NCBI GenBank assembly: GCA_017619445.1
Contig: JAFZSI010000063.1
Location: forward strand, 1-58,705
DNA from: Prevotella sp.
GTDB taxonomy: Bacteria > Bacteroidota > Bacteroidia > Bacteroidales > Bacteroidaceae
Length of the DNA stretch: 58,705 nt
Direction of reading: 5' to 3'
The notes under the pieces are model-generated. The model was not told where the DNA came from. It did not search any database and saw only the letters and a program-made list of their open reading frames with translations. A program made the translations under genes and the position numbers. Below, in pieces: positions 1 through 7,938 of this stretch (positions are counted from its first letter, which is position 1; every line of letters begins with the position of its first letter).

Positions 1-795
1 GATATCGTTTGCAGAAGCCATGTCGAGAGTGTTGAGAACATTGTCGAAAGCCACATAACCGTTATAGCTTACATTGGTGCGCTCGCTCTTGCTACCGCTC
101 TTAGTAGTGATGATGATCACACCGTTGGCTGCCTTAGAACCGTAGATAGCGGTTGCTGTAGCATCGCGGAGCACGTCGATACTCTCGATATCATCGGGAG
201 CCACCATTGAGATGTCAACACCTGGAATACCGTCTACTACATAGTAAGGTGACATAGCGCCACTACGCAGTGAAGAAGCACCACGCAGGGTGATAGAAGG
301 AGAACCGTTGGGGTCGCCAGAAGAGGTAACAACCAAACCGGCTACCTTACCCTGCAACATTGAGGCAGGATCGGTGAATACGCCTCGGTTCAGATCCTCG
401 GCCTTCACCGTAGTGATAGACGAGGTGACGTCCTTGCGGCGCATGGTACCATAACCAACCACCACCACTTCGTTCAGCGTCTTGTTGTCTTCCTCCAGCA
501 CGACATTCATCTGACTGCCGCTGACGCGGAGGGTTTGTGTAGTGTAGCCCACATAGCTGAATTGCAAGCTTTTGCCTTGTGCCACGCTGATGGAGTAGCG
601 TCCGTCCATGTCGGTGACGGCTCCGTTTTGCGTTCCAACTTCCATGACGGTTACTCCGATGAGCGGTTCGCCCTGGTTGTCGGTAACGACACCCGAGACC
701 TTGCTCTGAGCAAAAGCCATGGTACTGCACAAAAGGCAGAACATGAAGAACACTGTCTTCATCATTCCGTTTTTCAAGTTTTGTACGTTTTGCAT
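1..795 (-). CDS. SusC/RagA-family TonB-dependent outer membrane receptor, N-terminal part (runs off the left edge)
   Basis: The frame is open from the left edge to an ATG at 795 and gives 265 residues; the C-terminal barrel lies outside the window. A second ATG at 765 starts a cleaner signal peptide (MMKTVFFMFCLLCSTMAFAQ) and is the likelier start. Then come a carboxypeptidase-regulatory-like domain (VSGVVTDNQGEPLIGVTV) and a plug domain with the SusC marks VVVGYGT, LQGKVAGL, TLRGASSL, YYVVDGIPG and DATATAIYGSKAANGVI. SusC proteins import oligosaccharides across the outer membrane with a SusD lipoprotein, which should lie just beyond the left edge. The GH28 gene is 73 bp upstream on the same strand, so the pair may belong to a pectin utilisation locus. 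The family is sure; the substrate is inferred from the neighbour. Confidence 0.95.
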   Translation of the reverse strand, partial: MQNVQNLKNGMMKTVFFMFCLLCSTMAFAQSKVSGVVTDNQGEPLIGVTVMEVGTQNGAVTDMDGRYSISVAQGKSLQFSYVGYTTQTLRVSGSQMNVVLEEDNKTLNEVVVVGYGTMRRKDVTSSITTVKAEDLNRGVFTDPASMLQGKVAGLVVTSSGDPNGSPSITLRGASSLRSGAMSPYYVVDGIPGVDISMVAPDDIESIDVLRDATATAIYGSKAANGVIIITTKSGSKSERTNVSYNGYVAFDNVLNTLDMASANDI

Positions 796-868
796 GTTTT
801 GATTTTTTGGTTAGTAAAAAGGTTTATATTTTGATTTTTCGTTTTCTCGTCTTCTCAAGCACGTGCTC

Positions 869-2197
869 CTACTTCACCGCCACGGTTACATTTTCGGTAA
901 TCAAGGGCAATGACATGCGGCTCAGCTCGTTCCTGTCGGCTTGCAAGAAACCTTCTCCCCGGCAAGGACGCTTGTCGAACACCAACACTTGCTCTCCGGC
1001 AGGCTTGAGCAGCTTCACGCGCACGTTATTGAAATAAATGTCGTTGACGCGCCCCGGTTCGTCACCACCCACGAAGCAGCCGTTCTCGCTGACGGCTGTG
1101 ATGTTGTTGAAGTAGATGCGGCTCACCTCACCACAGCGGCCTACGGTCTGCCCCTTGGGGAAACGCCAGTTGGCGTCCTTGTGGTTGCCGTTGGCACGCG
1201 GGTAGCTGGTCACGTAGATAGGTTCTGCCTTTCCCCACCACACGTCGCTCCACAGGCGGCACTCGAGCGTGATGTTCGAGAAGGTGACATCCGTCACCGT
1301 TCCCTCGTCGCGGTTCTGAATACCTATGCCTCGGTTCGAGCCGTAGATGGTGCAGTTGTCCACCATCACTCGGCTGATGCTGTCCATGTTCTCGCTACCT
1401 ATTTTTATGGCGCATGAGCGCGAGGCCATCGTGCAGTTGCTGACGGTAATGTCGTGCGTAGGCCCATACTGCTCCCACTCGCGCCGGTTCTTCAGGCAGA
1501 TGCAGTCGTCGCCGCTGGTGATGTGGCAGTTGCTGATGCGCACGTGCCTCGAGTGGTCGATGTCTATTCCGTCGCCGTTGCGTATTTTCAGGTTGTTCAA
1601 CAGCGAGATGCCTTCAATTGCCGCATCGTCGCAACCCACCAGATGCACGGTCCAGTAGGCACCGTTGCGGATGGTCACGTCGCGCATACGTAGTTTCTTC
1701 ACGCCGATGAGCGTCAGCACATGCGGGCGCGGGTCGAACGCAGGGTCGGCCAGTGGTTTCAGCTCGTAGCTGTCGGCCAGTTCGCTGCCCATGAACCGGA
1801 TGCCGTTGCCGTCGATGGTGCCCATGCCTGTGAAGCTGAGGTTCTCCACATCGCGGCACCACAGCCACATCATGCCCTCACCGCGGTTGTCGCCAAAGGC
1901 ACTCAGCCGGTAAATCTGCTCGTCGGGATTGGCCAGCCATGTTGCCGTAGCCTCAAGACGAATCTCAACATTCGACTTCAGCTCTACGGGACCGCTAAGA
2001 AAAACATGACCAGCAGGAAACAGCACCTGTCCCCCACCCTGACCGCTACACGCGTCAACGGCTCGCTGAATGGCTGCGGCATCGTCGGTGGAGCCATTGC
2101 CAACAGCCCCAAAATCAAGCACATTGAACGCTTTATTCTGGGCAACACAGCAAAGAGTCAACAAAAATGCTAAAAAGGCAACAAACTGTCTTTTCAT
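869..2197 (-). CDS. Glycoside hydrolase family 28 (polygalacturonase-type pectinase), secreted
   Basis: 442 residues from the ATG at 2197, chosen over a longer frame because it starts a signal peptide (MKRQFVAFLAFLLTLCCVAQ). The mature protein opens with the FNVLDFGAVGNGSTDDAAAI motif typical of GH28 and pectate lyase-like beta-helices. Catalytic acids sit in NGDGIDIDHS and SGDDCICLKN, followed by CAIKIGSE and RGIGIQNRDEG, which occupy the places of the conserved GHG and RIK regions of the family. GH28 enzymes cleave alpha-1,4-galacturonosyl or rhamnogalacturonan bonds; the exact substrate cannot be read here. Two TATCTTTG promoter boxes lie upstream on the same strand. The SusC gene follows after 73 bp and may be cotranscribed. 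Confidence 0.93.
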   Translation of the reverse strand: MKRQFVAFLAFLLTLCCVAQNKAFNVLDFGAVGNGSTDDAAAIQRAVDACSGQGGGQVLFPAGHVFLSGPVELKSNVEIRLEATATWLANPDEQIYRLSAFGDNRGEGMMWLWCRDVENLSFTGMGTIDGNGIRFMGSELADSYELKPLADPAFDPRPHVLTLIGVKKLRMRDVTIRNGAYWTVHLVGCDDAAIEGISLLNNLKIRNGDGIDIDHSRHVRISNCHITSGDDCICLKNRREWEQYGPTHDITVSNCTMASRSCAIKIGSENMDSISRVMVDNCTIYGSNRGIGIQNRDEGTVTDVTFSNITLECRLWSDVWWGKAEPIYVTSYPRANGNHKDANWRFPKGQTVGRCGEVSRIYFNNITAVSENGCFVGGDEPGRVNDIYFNNVRVKLLKPAGEQVLVFDKRPCRGEGFLQADRNELSRMSLPLITENVTVAVK

Positions 2198-2245
2198 GTT
2201 TTTCGTAATATTACGCTTTATGTAGTTATCATGGTCTTCTGCGCA

Positions 2246-2336
2246 CAAAGATACGAAAAGTCGAGAGCAAAACAAAGGATTTCTAATACTTTTTTTGCAG
2301 AGACGTAGTATCTTCGCCTATTTATCGGCAAAGATA
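2246..2336 (-). promoter_or_regulatory. Two tandem Bacteroidetes-type promoter boxes for the GH28 gene
   Basis: On the minus strand TATCTTTG occurs at 2253-2246 and again at 2336-2328 (followed by CCG). Both match the -7 consensus TAnnTTTG and face the GH28 start at 2197. Which is used cannot be told from sequence; the more distal one could be an alternative start. Confidence 0.5.
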
Positions 2337-2403
2337 CAAAAAGTTTTTGTAACTACAAAGAGAATTGGCCACAAAATGCAGAAACCGCCAATTCTTTGCC
2401 CGC

Positions 2404-3531
2404 TTACTTCGTATTTTTCCCTGCTCTCAGCTTCTCCACCATGATGGCGGCGGCATTGTCGGGAGCACGCAGGTCGCCCAATGCGCGGCTCACGTCGGCA
2501 TAGCCGCTGAGCATTTCTTCGCGCTTCTCACCACCGGGCAGGATGGCAGCCAAGTGGCGGCGGATGTTGTCGGTACTGAAGCGGTCGGCCAGCAGTTCGG
2601 GCACCACTTCGCGGTCGGCAATCAGGTTGACCAGCGAGATGTAGCGGCATTTGATGATGTGGTTGAAGGCAAAGCGCACGAGCCGCGGCACGGGCGTCTT
2701 GTAGCACACAACCTGGGGCACACGGAACAGGGCGGTTTCCAATGTGGCCGTACCGCTGGTGACGAGTGCAGCCGTGGATTGCGCCAACAGCGCAAACGTC
2801 TGGTTGTGAATCACTTTCACTTTATGTCCTCGCACAAATGGTTCATAGAACGAGGGTTCTATGGAAGGCGCGCCAGCCACCACCAACTCGTAACTGTCGA
2901 ACGCCGAAGCGGCCTCGAGCATAGCGGGCAGGTTGTCCTTGATTTCCTGTTTACGGCTGCCTGCGAGCAAAGCTATTGTCTTTGAACTTTGAACTTTGAA
3001 CTCTGAACTTTGAACTTTGAATTCCCTCACCTCGTCGGCTGTCGGGTTGCCCACATAGTAGATGGGGTAATGGTGTTTCTGCTCAAAGAAAGGCACTTCG
3101 AAGGGAAGGATGGAGAATAGTTCGTCCACGTCGCGGCGGATGTTCTTGATGCGATACTCCTTCCACGCCCAGATCTTCGGCGAGATGTAGTAATATACGG
3201 GTATGCGGGTGTGGCTGTGCACATATTTGGCTATCTTGAGGTTGAAGCCGGGATAGTCAACCAGTATCACCACGTCGGGCTGCCACGCCACGATGTCCTG
3301 CTTGCATTGCCGCATGTTGCGCAGGATGGTGGGCAGGTGCATGAGCACGGGAATGAACCCCATGTAGGCCAGGTCGCGGTAGTGGCGCACCAACGTGCCG
3401 CCCTCGGCAGCCATCAGGTCGCCGCCAAAGAAGCGGAACTCTGCTGCCGGGTCCTCGTTCTTCAATGCGCGCATCAGGTGCGAGGCATGAAGGTCGCCGC
3501 TTGCTTCGCCTACAATCAGGTAATACTTCAT
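2404..3531 (-). CDS. lpxB: Lipid-A-disaccharide synthase LpxB
   Basis: 375 residues from the ATG at 3531; a TTG at 3540 would add only three residues. LpxB is a GT-B glycosyltransferase (GT19) that joins UDP-2,3-diacylglucosamine to lipid X in lipid A synthesis at the inner membrane. Seen are VGEASGDLHASHLMRAL at the N-terminus, VDYPGFNLKIAKY, SPKIWAWKEYRIKNIRRDVD, AGSRKQEI and TSGTATLETALFRVPQVVCY. The ATG overlaps the surE stop by 4 bp (ATGA), so the two are translationally coupled. Residues about 170-184 (FKVQSSEFKVQSSK) are encoded by a TTTGAAC-type dispersed DNA repeat inserted between the two halves, just before the AGSR motif; the frame is intact. Confidence 0.97.
   Translation of the reverse strand: MKYYLIVGEASGDLHASHLMRALKNEDPAAEFRFFGGDLMAAEGGTLVRHYRDLAYMGFIPVLMHLPTILRNMRQCKQDIVAWQPDVVILVDYPGFNLKIAKYVHSHTRIPVYYYISPKIWAWKEYRIKNIRRDVDELFSILPFEVPFFEQKHHYPIYYVGNPTADEVREFKVQSSEFKVQSSKTIALLAGSRKQEIKDNLPAMLEAASAFDSYELVVAGAPSIEPSFYEPFVRGHKVKVIHNQTFALLAQSTAALVTSGTATLETALFRVPQVVCYKTPVPRLVRFAFNHIIKCRYISLVNLIADREVVPELLADRFSTDNIRRHLAAILPGGEKREEMLSGYADVSRALGDLRAPDNAAAIMVEKLRAGKNTK
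2981..3023. repeat. Dispersed TTTGAAC heptad repeat inside lpxB
   Basis: Six tandem 7-bp units of TTTGAAC or CTTTGAA with one TCTGAAC variant. The same array occurs at 50057-50090 between genes. Inside lpxB it is translated in frame as a repeated FKVQSSE peptide. Confidence 0.85.
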
Positions 3532-4295
3532 TCTTCCCAATCCTTCATTTGTCGTAACATTTCATAGTCTGTCACATCTATCTTGGTGGGTGTGATGGCC
3601 ACGTAGTGGTGGTTCAGGGCCCACTGGTCGCTGTCCTCGGCATCGGGCTCGTCGTTGTGGTATTCGCCCAGCATCCAGTAGTAGTCGTAGCCTCTCCCGT
3701 GGTGGCGGCGGTCCACCTCGTTAATCCACCGACCGAAGGTCATGCGGCAGAGCCGGACGCCCAGAAAGTCCTTTCCTGCAGGGAAATTCACGTTCAGGCA
3801 AACGCCCTTGGGCAGTCCCTCGCTGAGCACACGCCTCACCATTCGCTGCACGTAGGGCGTCAGCGGCGAGAGGTCGGCATGCTCGTTGTAGTCGCAACTT
3901 GAGAACGCCACAGAGGGAATGTATTTCATGCAGCCCTCCAAGGCCACACCCATCGTGCCGCTGTAATGATTGTTTACCGTTGAATTATCACCGTGGTTGA
4001 TACCTCCGATGACCATGTCGGGCAGCCGCCCGCCAAGAATCTGGTCGATGGCCAGCTTCACGCAATCCACGGGTGTGCCGTTGCTTTTCCACACCTCAAG
4101 CCCCTCCTCCTTGCTCACGCGCTTCATGCGAAGCGGCGTGGCCGCCGAGAAGGCGCATGAATAGCCGCTGCGAGGACCGTCGGGCGCGCACACCAAGATA
4201 TCCACACCCAAGGGGCGCAGCATATCAACCAGACAACGGATGCCGCGCGCCTCGTAGCCGTCGTCGTTTGAAATCAATAGCAAGGGTTTGTTCAT
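3528..4295 (-). CDS. surE: 5'/3'-nucleotidase SurE
   Basis: 255 residues, a normal length for SurE, a metal-dependent nucleoside monophosphate phosphatase acting in the cytoplasm. The metal-binding N-terminus LLISNDDGYEARGIRCL carries the paired aspartates. SGYSC, NGTPVDCVKLAI and GGINHGDNSTVNNHYSGTMG supply the serine and asparagine ligands and the family signature. The ATG at 4295 is the first of a two-gene unit surE-lpxB with a 4-bp stop/start overlap. A TATTTTTG box is 20 bp upstream on the same strand. Pairing with lpxB is compatible with a shared stationary-phase or envelope role, but that is inference. Confidence 0.97.
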   Translation of the reverse strand: MNKPLLLISNDDGYEARGIRCLVDMLRPLGVDILVCAPDGPRSGYSCAFSAATPLRMKRVSKEEGLEVWKSNGTPVDCVKLAIDQILGGRLPDMVIGGINHGDNSTVNNHYSGTMGVALEGCMKYIPSVAFSSCDYNEHADLSPLTPYVQRMVRRVLSEGLPKGVCLNVNFPAGKDFLGVRLCRMTFGRWINEVDRRHHGRGYDYYWMLGEYHNDEPDAEDSDQWALNHHYVAITPTKIDVTDYEMLRQMKDWEE

Positions 4296-4315
4296 AATCT
4301 AAAGAATCTTGGGCG

Positions 4316-4323
4316 CAAAAATA
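4316..4323 (-). promoter_or_regulatory. Promoter box for surE-lpxB
   Basis: TATTTTTG on the minus strand followed by CGC, about 20 bp upstream of the surE ATG; fits the TAnnTTTG -7 element. Confidence 0.5.
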
Positions 4324-4483
4324 CGAAAATTTTTCCACCCAAGCACCATCCGGCACCCGAAAAAACGCGCCACGACCCTTTTTCTTCACCACAGCCGCCC
4401 ATAAGGACAGCCATAATGGCCCCATCCCTCCCTTCACAAACGCCGCACAATGCTTTATTCGCCCATTACCACGCACGCCCATC

Positions 4484-4548
4484 CCAAAGCAATGCTTTAC
4501 ACCAAAATTCTCTAGAAAATTTGAGCGTAAACCTATGAGTTGTGTTTG
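4484..4548. repeat. TCTAGA-centred intergenic palindrome, copy 1
   Basis: The core AAATTCTCTAGAAAATTT at 4505-4522 is followed by GAGCGTAAACCTATGAGTTG and preceded by AAAGCAATGCTTTAC. It is one of about twelve copies in the window. A degenerate, interrupted relative lies at 4570-4606 (AAAGCAATGCTTTACGTCTG then AATTTTCTATTC). Confidence 0.8.
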
Positions 4549-4610
4549 TGGTCTCAGGCACGGCAAATACAAAGCAATGCTTTACGTCTGAATTTTCTAT
4601 TCTGAATTAT

Positions 4611-4760
4611 TCATGGAGTTATCAGGAGTTAACCGAAGTTATCGCGGTCTGCGACCGCTCAGGGAGTTAACGGACATTAGCATGACTATCGTCCGTTAAC
4701 TCCCGCTAACTCCCAATGAATTCGCAGAATTCTTATAACTCCCGTTAACTACCGTGAATA
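4611..4760. repeat. GTTAACTCC short-repeat cluster with a hairpin
   Basis: Six or more copies of GGAGTTA or TTAACTCC in both orientations. The segment GGGAGTTAACGGAC at 4665-4678 is the exact reverse complement of GTCCGTTAACTCCC at 4692-4705, giving a 14-bp stem with a 13-base loop. GAATTCGCAGAATTC lies beside it. No coding potential is seen. Confidence 0.6.
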
Positions 4761-4765
4761 GTATA

Positions 4766-4804
4766 AGCTAGAAAATTTGAGCGTAAACCTATGAGTTGTG
4801 TTAG
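4766..4804. repeat. TCTAGA-centred intergenic palindrome, half copy
   Basis: CTAGAAAATTTGAGCGTAAA and the following CCTATGAGTTGTGTT repeat the right half of the copy at 4484-4548 almost base for base, while the left half is missing. Confidence 0.7.
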
Positions 4805-4887
4805 CGGTACTTTGCATGGTATTTGCAAACCTATATTTGGTGCTCATTATTCGTCATTACATTCAACTTTCGCAATCTCCGCTATCT

Positions 4888-5079
4888 ACGGCCTGAAAGA
4901 CCAGCAAGCTCCCAGCCCAGGGCATCGCCCTGGGTAAATGTGGTGCACAGCCTACGCCCTGAAAGGGCAAAAGCATAAGGGATGAGGAAAGGCTTTTGCC
5001 CTTTCAGGGCGAGTTTTCCCTTCCCCTTGTACCCAGGGCGCTGCCCTGGGCTGATTGCGCATTGGCCTTTCAGGCCGCC
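4888..5079. repeat. About 190-bp nested inverted repeat (three hairpin modules mirrored about a centre near 4983)
   Basis: Left arm modules are GGCCTGAAAGACC, then a CCCAGGGC-ATC-GCCCTGGG hairpin (4916-4934), then CGCCCTGAAAGGGCAAAAGC (4955-4974). The right arm gives the same modules in mirror order: GCTTTTGCCCTTTCAGGGCG (4992-5011, a perfect 20-bp complement), a CCCAGGGC-GCT-GCCCTGGG hairpin (5032-5050), and GGCCTTTCAGGCC. The frame that runs through it has no credible protein. The element sits downstream of the LRR gene at 5346 and could form a large cruciform or hairpin. Confidence 0.85.
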
Positions 5080-5230
5080 AGCAATGATACATCCGAAACT
5101 TCTGTCATTACATATAACAGAACATGGCCAATGGCTGTGTGAAAGAACCGACAGACAGGAGAGAACACGGCCAATGCCTGACGCTAAGCGTCATCAACAC
5201 CTACGCATGAATAAAACAAGAAGAAAGATT

Positions 5231-5299
5231 TGTGCACAATTTGTTCACAAAAACAAAACTGTGCACAATCTGTTCACAAAAACAAAACTGTGCACAATT
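5231..5299. repeat. 29-bp tandem repeat carrying TGTGCACA, 2.4 copies
   Basis: TGTGCACAAT recurs at 5231, 5260 and 5289, separated by TTGTTCACAAAAACAAAAC or its one-base variant. Read on the minus strand the unit contains TTTGTGAACA and TTGTGCACA in the same order as the block upstream of the LRR genes at 45077 and 56736. It lies 46 bp beyond the stop of the LRR gene at 5346. Confidence 0.8.
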
Positions 5300-5345
5300 C
5301 TTCAAGAACTCAGGAAATCCTGGTGTTTCTTATGCTTGGATGTGT

Positions 5346-6824
5346 TTATTTCACCACCACCTTTTTTCCGTTGTGGATATACACGCCCTTCTGCGTCGGA
5401 ACGCCGTCGAGGCGATGGCCGTCCAATGAGTAGTAACGGTTATTGGTTATTTGCTCACGGTTATTGACCTCTATGCCGTCGGGGATACCGCTGTAATGAA
5501 TTTCGTCACTTCCATTCCAGGCGATAACATCCCAGTTCTTGCCTATGGCCATATCCACCTGCGAGGTAGTAATGACGTTGTCATCGTCTGTAAAGTCAAA
5601 TACACGGAAATAGCCCGGCTCGCCTTTAACTGTCGGCATGCTCTTTACCAGTTTACCCATCTCGGTGATATTGATATTATTACTTTCGCATACCAGTTCG
5701 ATGAGTTTTTTGTTATTCGTCACGTCGAGCGAAGTAAGATTGTTATGACCGAACCACAAATACTGCAGTTCCGTGTTTTTCGTCACGTTGAGCGAGGTAA
5801 GATTGTTTCTACTGCAATCTAGATAAAGGAGTTTTGTGTTCTTCGACACGTCGAGCGAAGAAATATTGTTTGCATAACACCACAGAAGTAAGAGATTAGT
5901 GTGTTTCGACACGTCGAGCGAGGTCAGTCGGTTCCAACTGCAATACAAATACGCCAGCTTTGTGTTCTTCGACACGTCGAGTGAAGTCAGTTCGTTCTCA
6001 CTACAATACAAATCTGTAATCTCTGTAAAAAGCTCGATGCCCTTGAGACTCGCGATTTTCAAATCGTTAACATACAATTCCTTCACCTTCATCATCTCCG
6101 CTATGCTAAGGAATCCGTCCTTGTTCAGGTCGCATTGGTCTTTCACGGCTTGTCGGAAGTTGGCGTCGGGGAAGTTGTTAGCATCGATGGCAATGCTGGG
6201 TATCATCAGCTGGAAGAATGAGGCATAATCATACCAATTGTCGAGGACGTGACCGAAAGTGTACCAGCCCATGGACATTAATGACGTGTACCAGCCTAAG
6301 TCAACCTGTTCGTTCTCCTCGTTGGCATCATCGCCGTCAATCAGGAATAGCTGGCCTGTCTGGCCGTACATCATAAGGTAAGGAAGGCTGTTGAGGAAGG
6401 CCGTCATCTTATCGCCGCGGAGCTGGTTTAGGTAACATTCAATCTTCTTGAAATTGTAGGCACCGGAAGCCACAGTAAGCGATGTCAGACTGCAATAAGA
6501 GCAATCGAGTTCCCGCATATTGACATTCTTCGACAAATCGAGCGAGGTCAGACTACTGTTGTAGCCACAATTGAGTATCTGCAACGCGGTGAAAAACTCA
6601 ATGCCCTTGAAGTTTCTGATGCCTTTGCTAACTACCGATATTTCTTTCACCTGCGCTATCTCATCATCGGAGAGGGAGTCATTGCCGTCTTTCTGGCACC
6701 ATTTCTTCACGTAAGTGCGGAAGTTGTCGTCGGGGAAGTTGGTCGAGTTGATTTCTACGTCTGCCAGTGCGCCTGTGGCAATGGCCGTCAGGACAATCAT
6801 AAGGGTAAAGATTTTCTTTTTCAT
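5346..6824 (-). CDS. Secreted leucine-rich repeat protein with EF-hand-like segments and C-terminal sorting-like motif
   Basis: 492 residues with a signal peptide (MKKKIFTLMIVLTAIATGALA). Two units of NFPDxNFRxxVK type (about residues 28 and 220) each lead into a short helix pair with acidic loops (DLNKDGFLS) resembling EF-hand or dockerin loops. Each is followed by LRRs of the form LTSLDVSKNTxLxYLxCxxN, densest at about residues 265-380. The end YYSLDGHRLDGVPTQKGVYI...GKKVVVK is the short C-terminal motif of many Prevotella surface proteins, perhaps for type IX secretion. It is homologous to the LRR genes at 45751 and 57250 but lacks their leader RNA. LRR proteins of this type usually mediate binding; no partner can be named. 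Confidence 0.88.
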   Translation of the reverse strand: MKKKIFTLMIVLTAIATGALADVEINSTNFPDDNFRTYVKKWCQKDGNDSLSDDEIAQVKEISVVSKGIRNFKGIEFFTALQILNCGYNSSLTSLDLSKNVNMRELDCSYCSLTSLTVASGAYNFKKIECYLNQLRGDKMTAFLNSLPYLMMYGQTGQLFLIDGDDANEENEQVDLGWYTSLMSMGWYTFGHVLDNWYDYASFFQLMIPSIAIDANNFPDANFRQAVKDQCDLNKDGFLSIAEMMKVKELYVNDLKIASLKGIELFTEITDLYCSENELTSLDVSKNTKLAYLYCSWNRLTSLDVSKHTNLLLLWCYANNISSLDVSKNTKLLYLDCSRNNLTSLNVTKNTELQYLWFGHNNLTSLDVTNNKKLIELVCESNNINITEMGKLVKSMPTVKGEPGYFRVFDFTDDDNVITTSQVDMAIGKNWDVIAWNGSDEIHYSGIPDGIEVNNREQITNNRYYSLDGHRLDGVPTQKGVYIHNGKKVVVK

Positions 6825-7138
6825 GATGGTTTATGCTTAGTTGTTAATAGAGTCGTGGTTATGCAGATGTTGCAAAAATAGGAAATAATTACAAACGAGC
6901 GTTTCACGCCCTTTAAAAGATGTTAAACACTCGCGGATTCCCGTGATGAAGCCATCATGATGGAGAGTGATTGTATAAAAACTGATAAAAGCCTTGAAAA
7001 ACTCGTTGTGGAAAAGTGAAAAAACGCAGAGAGGTGTTATTTATTCATCGTTTCTGTTAAAATATGGAATGACTTGGAGCAAAAACGAAAAAAAAGTAGT
7101 ACCTTTGCACTCTATTAGATTTAAATAAGGTAAAGAAA
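6825..7138. other. Divergent control region between the LRR gene and parA
   Basis: 314 bp, A+T rich. A minus-strand TATTTTTG box at 6880-6873 lies 49 bp before the LRR start. A plus-strand TACCTTTG box at 7100-7107, with TTGG at 7074, precedes parA. No parS-like 16-bp palindrome, leader RNA or palindromic repeat was seen. Confidence 0.6.
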
Positions 7139-7903
7139 ATGGCAAAAATCATTGCTTTGGCAAACCAAAAAGGCGGTGTGGGCAAAACCACCACTACCAT
7201 CAACCTGGCAGCCTCGCTGGCCACGATGGAGAAAACCGTGCTGGTGGTCGATGCCGACCCGCAGGCAAATGCCTCGAGCGGACTGGGCGTTGACATCAAG
7301 GAGGTGGACTGCTCGCTCTATGAGTGCATCATCAACCACGCCGACGTGCGCGACGCCATCTACACCACCGACATCGACGGGCTGGACATCATTCCAAGCC
7401 ACATCGACCTGGTGGGGGCAGAAATTGAAATGCTCAACCTCGACAACCGCGAAAAAGTAATCAAAAACCTGCTCGACTCTATCAGCAGCGAATACGACTA
7501 TATACTCATCGACTGTTCACCGTCATTAGGGCTCATCACCGTGAACTCGCTGACGGCTGCCGACTCGGTAATCATTCCCGTGCAATGCGAGTACTTCGCA
7601 CTCGAAGGCATCAGCAAACTGCTCAACACCATCAAAATCATCAAAAGCAAATTGAACCCGAAACTCGAGATTGAGGGATTCTTGCTCACGATGTATGACT
7701 CGCGCCTGCGCCTGGCCAACCAGATTTACGACGAGGTGAAGCGCCACTTCCAGGAACTGGTGTTCAAGACCGTCATTCAGCGCAACGTAAAACTGTCGGA
7801 GAGTCCAAGCCACGGACTGCCCGTCATTCTGTATGACGCCGACTCAACGGGCTCGAAAAACCACTTGGCACTGGCCAAGGAAATCATTAATAAGAACAAG
7901 TGA
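7139..7903 (+). CDS. parA: Chromosome partitioning ATPase ParA (Soj)
   Basis: 254 residues. Deviant Walker A KGGVGKTTTTINLA at residues 10-23, DADPQANASSGLGV (A-prime/switch region), and the Walker B-like DYILIDCSPSLGLITVNSL are all present, as in chromosomal Soj/ParA. ParA is a DNA-binding ATPase that moves ParB-bound origins. parB follows after 35 bp on the same strand, and the pair leads an apparent operon with the DUF5683 and lytic transglycosylase genes, which ties segregation to envelope growth genes. The 254-residue length and absence of an N-terminal HTH domain point to the chromosomal rather than a plasmid type. Confidence 0.97.
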   Translation: MAKIIALANQKGGVGKTTTTINLAASLATMEKTVLVVDADPQANASSGLGVDIKEVDCSLYECIINHADVRDAIYTTDIDGLDIIPSHIDLVGAEIEMLNLDNREKVIKNLLDSISSEYDYILIDCSPSLGLITVNSLTAADSVIIPVQCEYFALEGISKLLNTIKIIKSKLNPKLEIEGFLLTMYDSRLRLANQIYDEVKRHFQELVFKTVIQRNVKLSESPSHGLPVILYDADSTGSKNHLALAKEIINKNK

Positions 7904-7938
7904 GACGAGAAAGAGGAGAGAGGAAATAAGGAGAAATT

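Noticed and set aside
1-795. SusC gene as a truncated pseudogene
   Set aside because: The frame is intact to the window edge and the plug-domain motifs are normal; it is cut only by the window.
4982-5467. Open frame of 161 codons across the nested palindrome
   Set aside because: It translates hairpin repeats and the TGTGCACA array, overlaps the end of the LRR gene on the other strand and resembles no protein.
6825-7138. parS site near parAB
   Set aside because: GTTTCACGCC at about 6900 resembles half of a parS site, but the second half is missing and no full 16-bp palindrome was found here.
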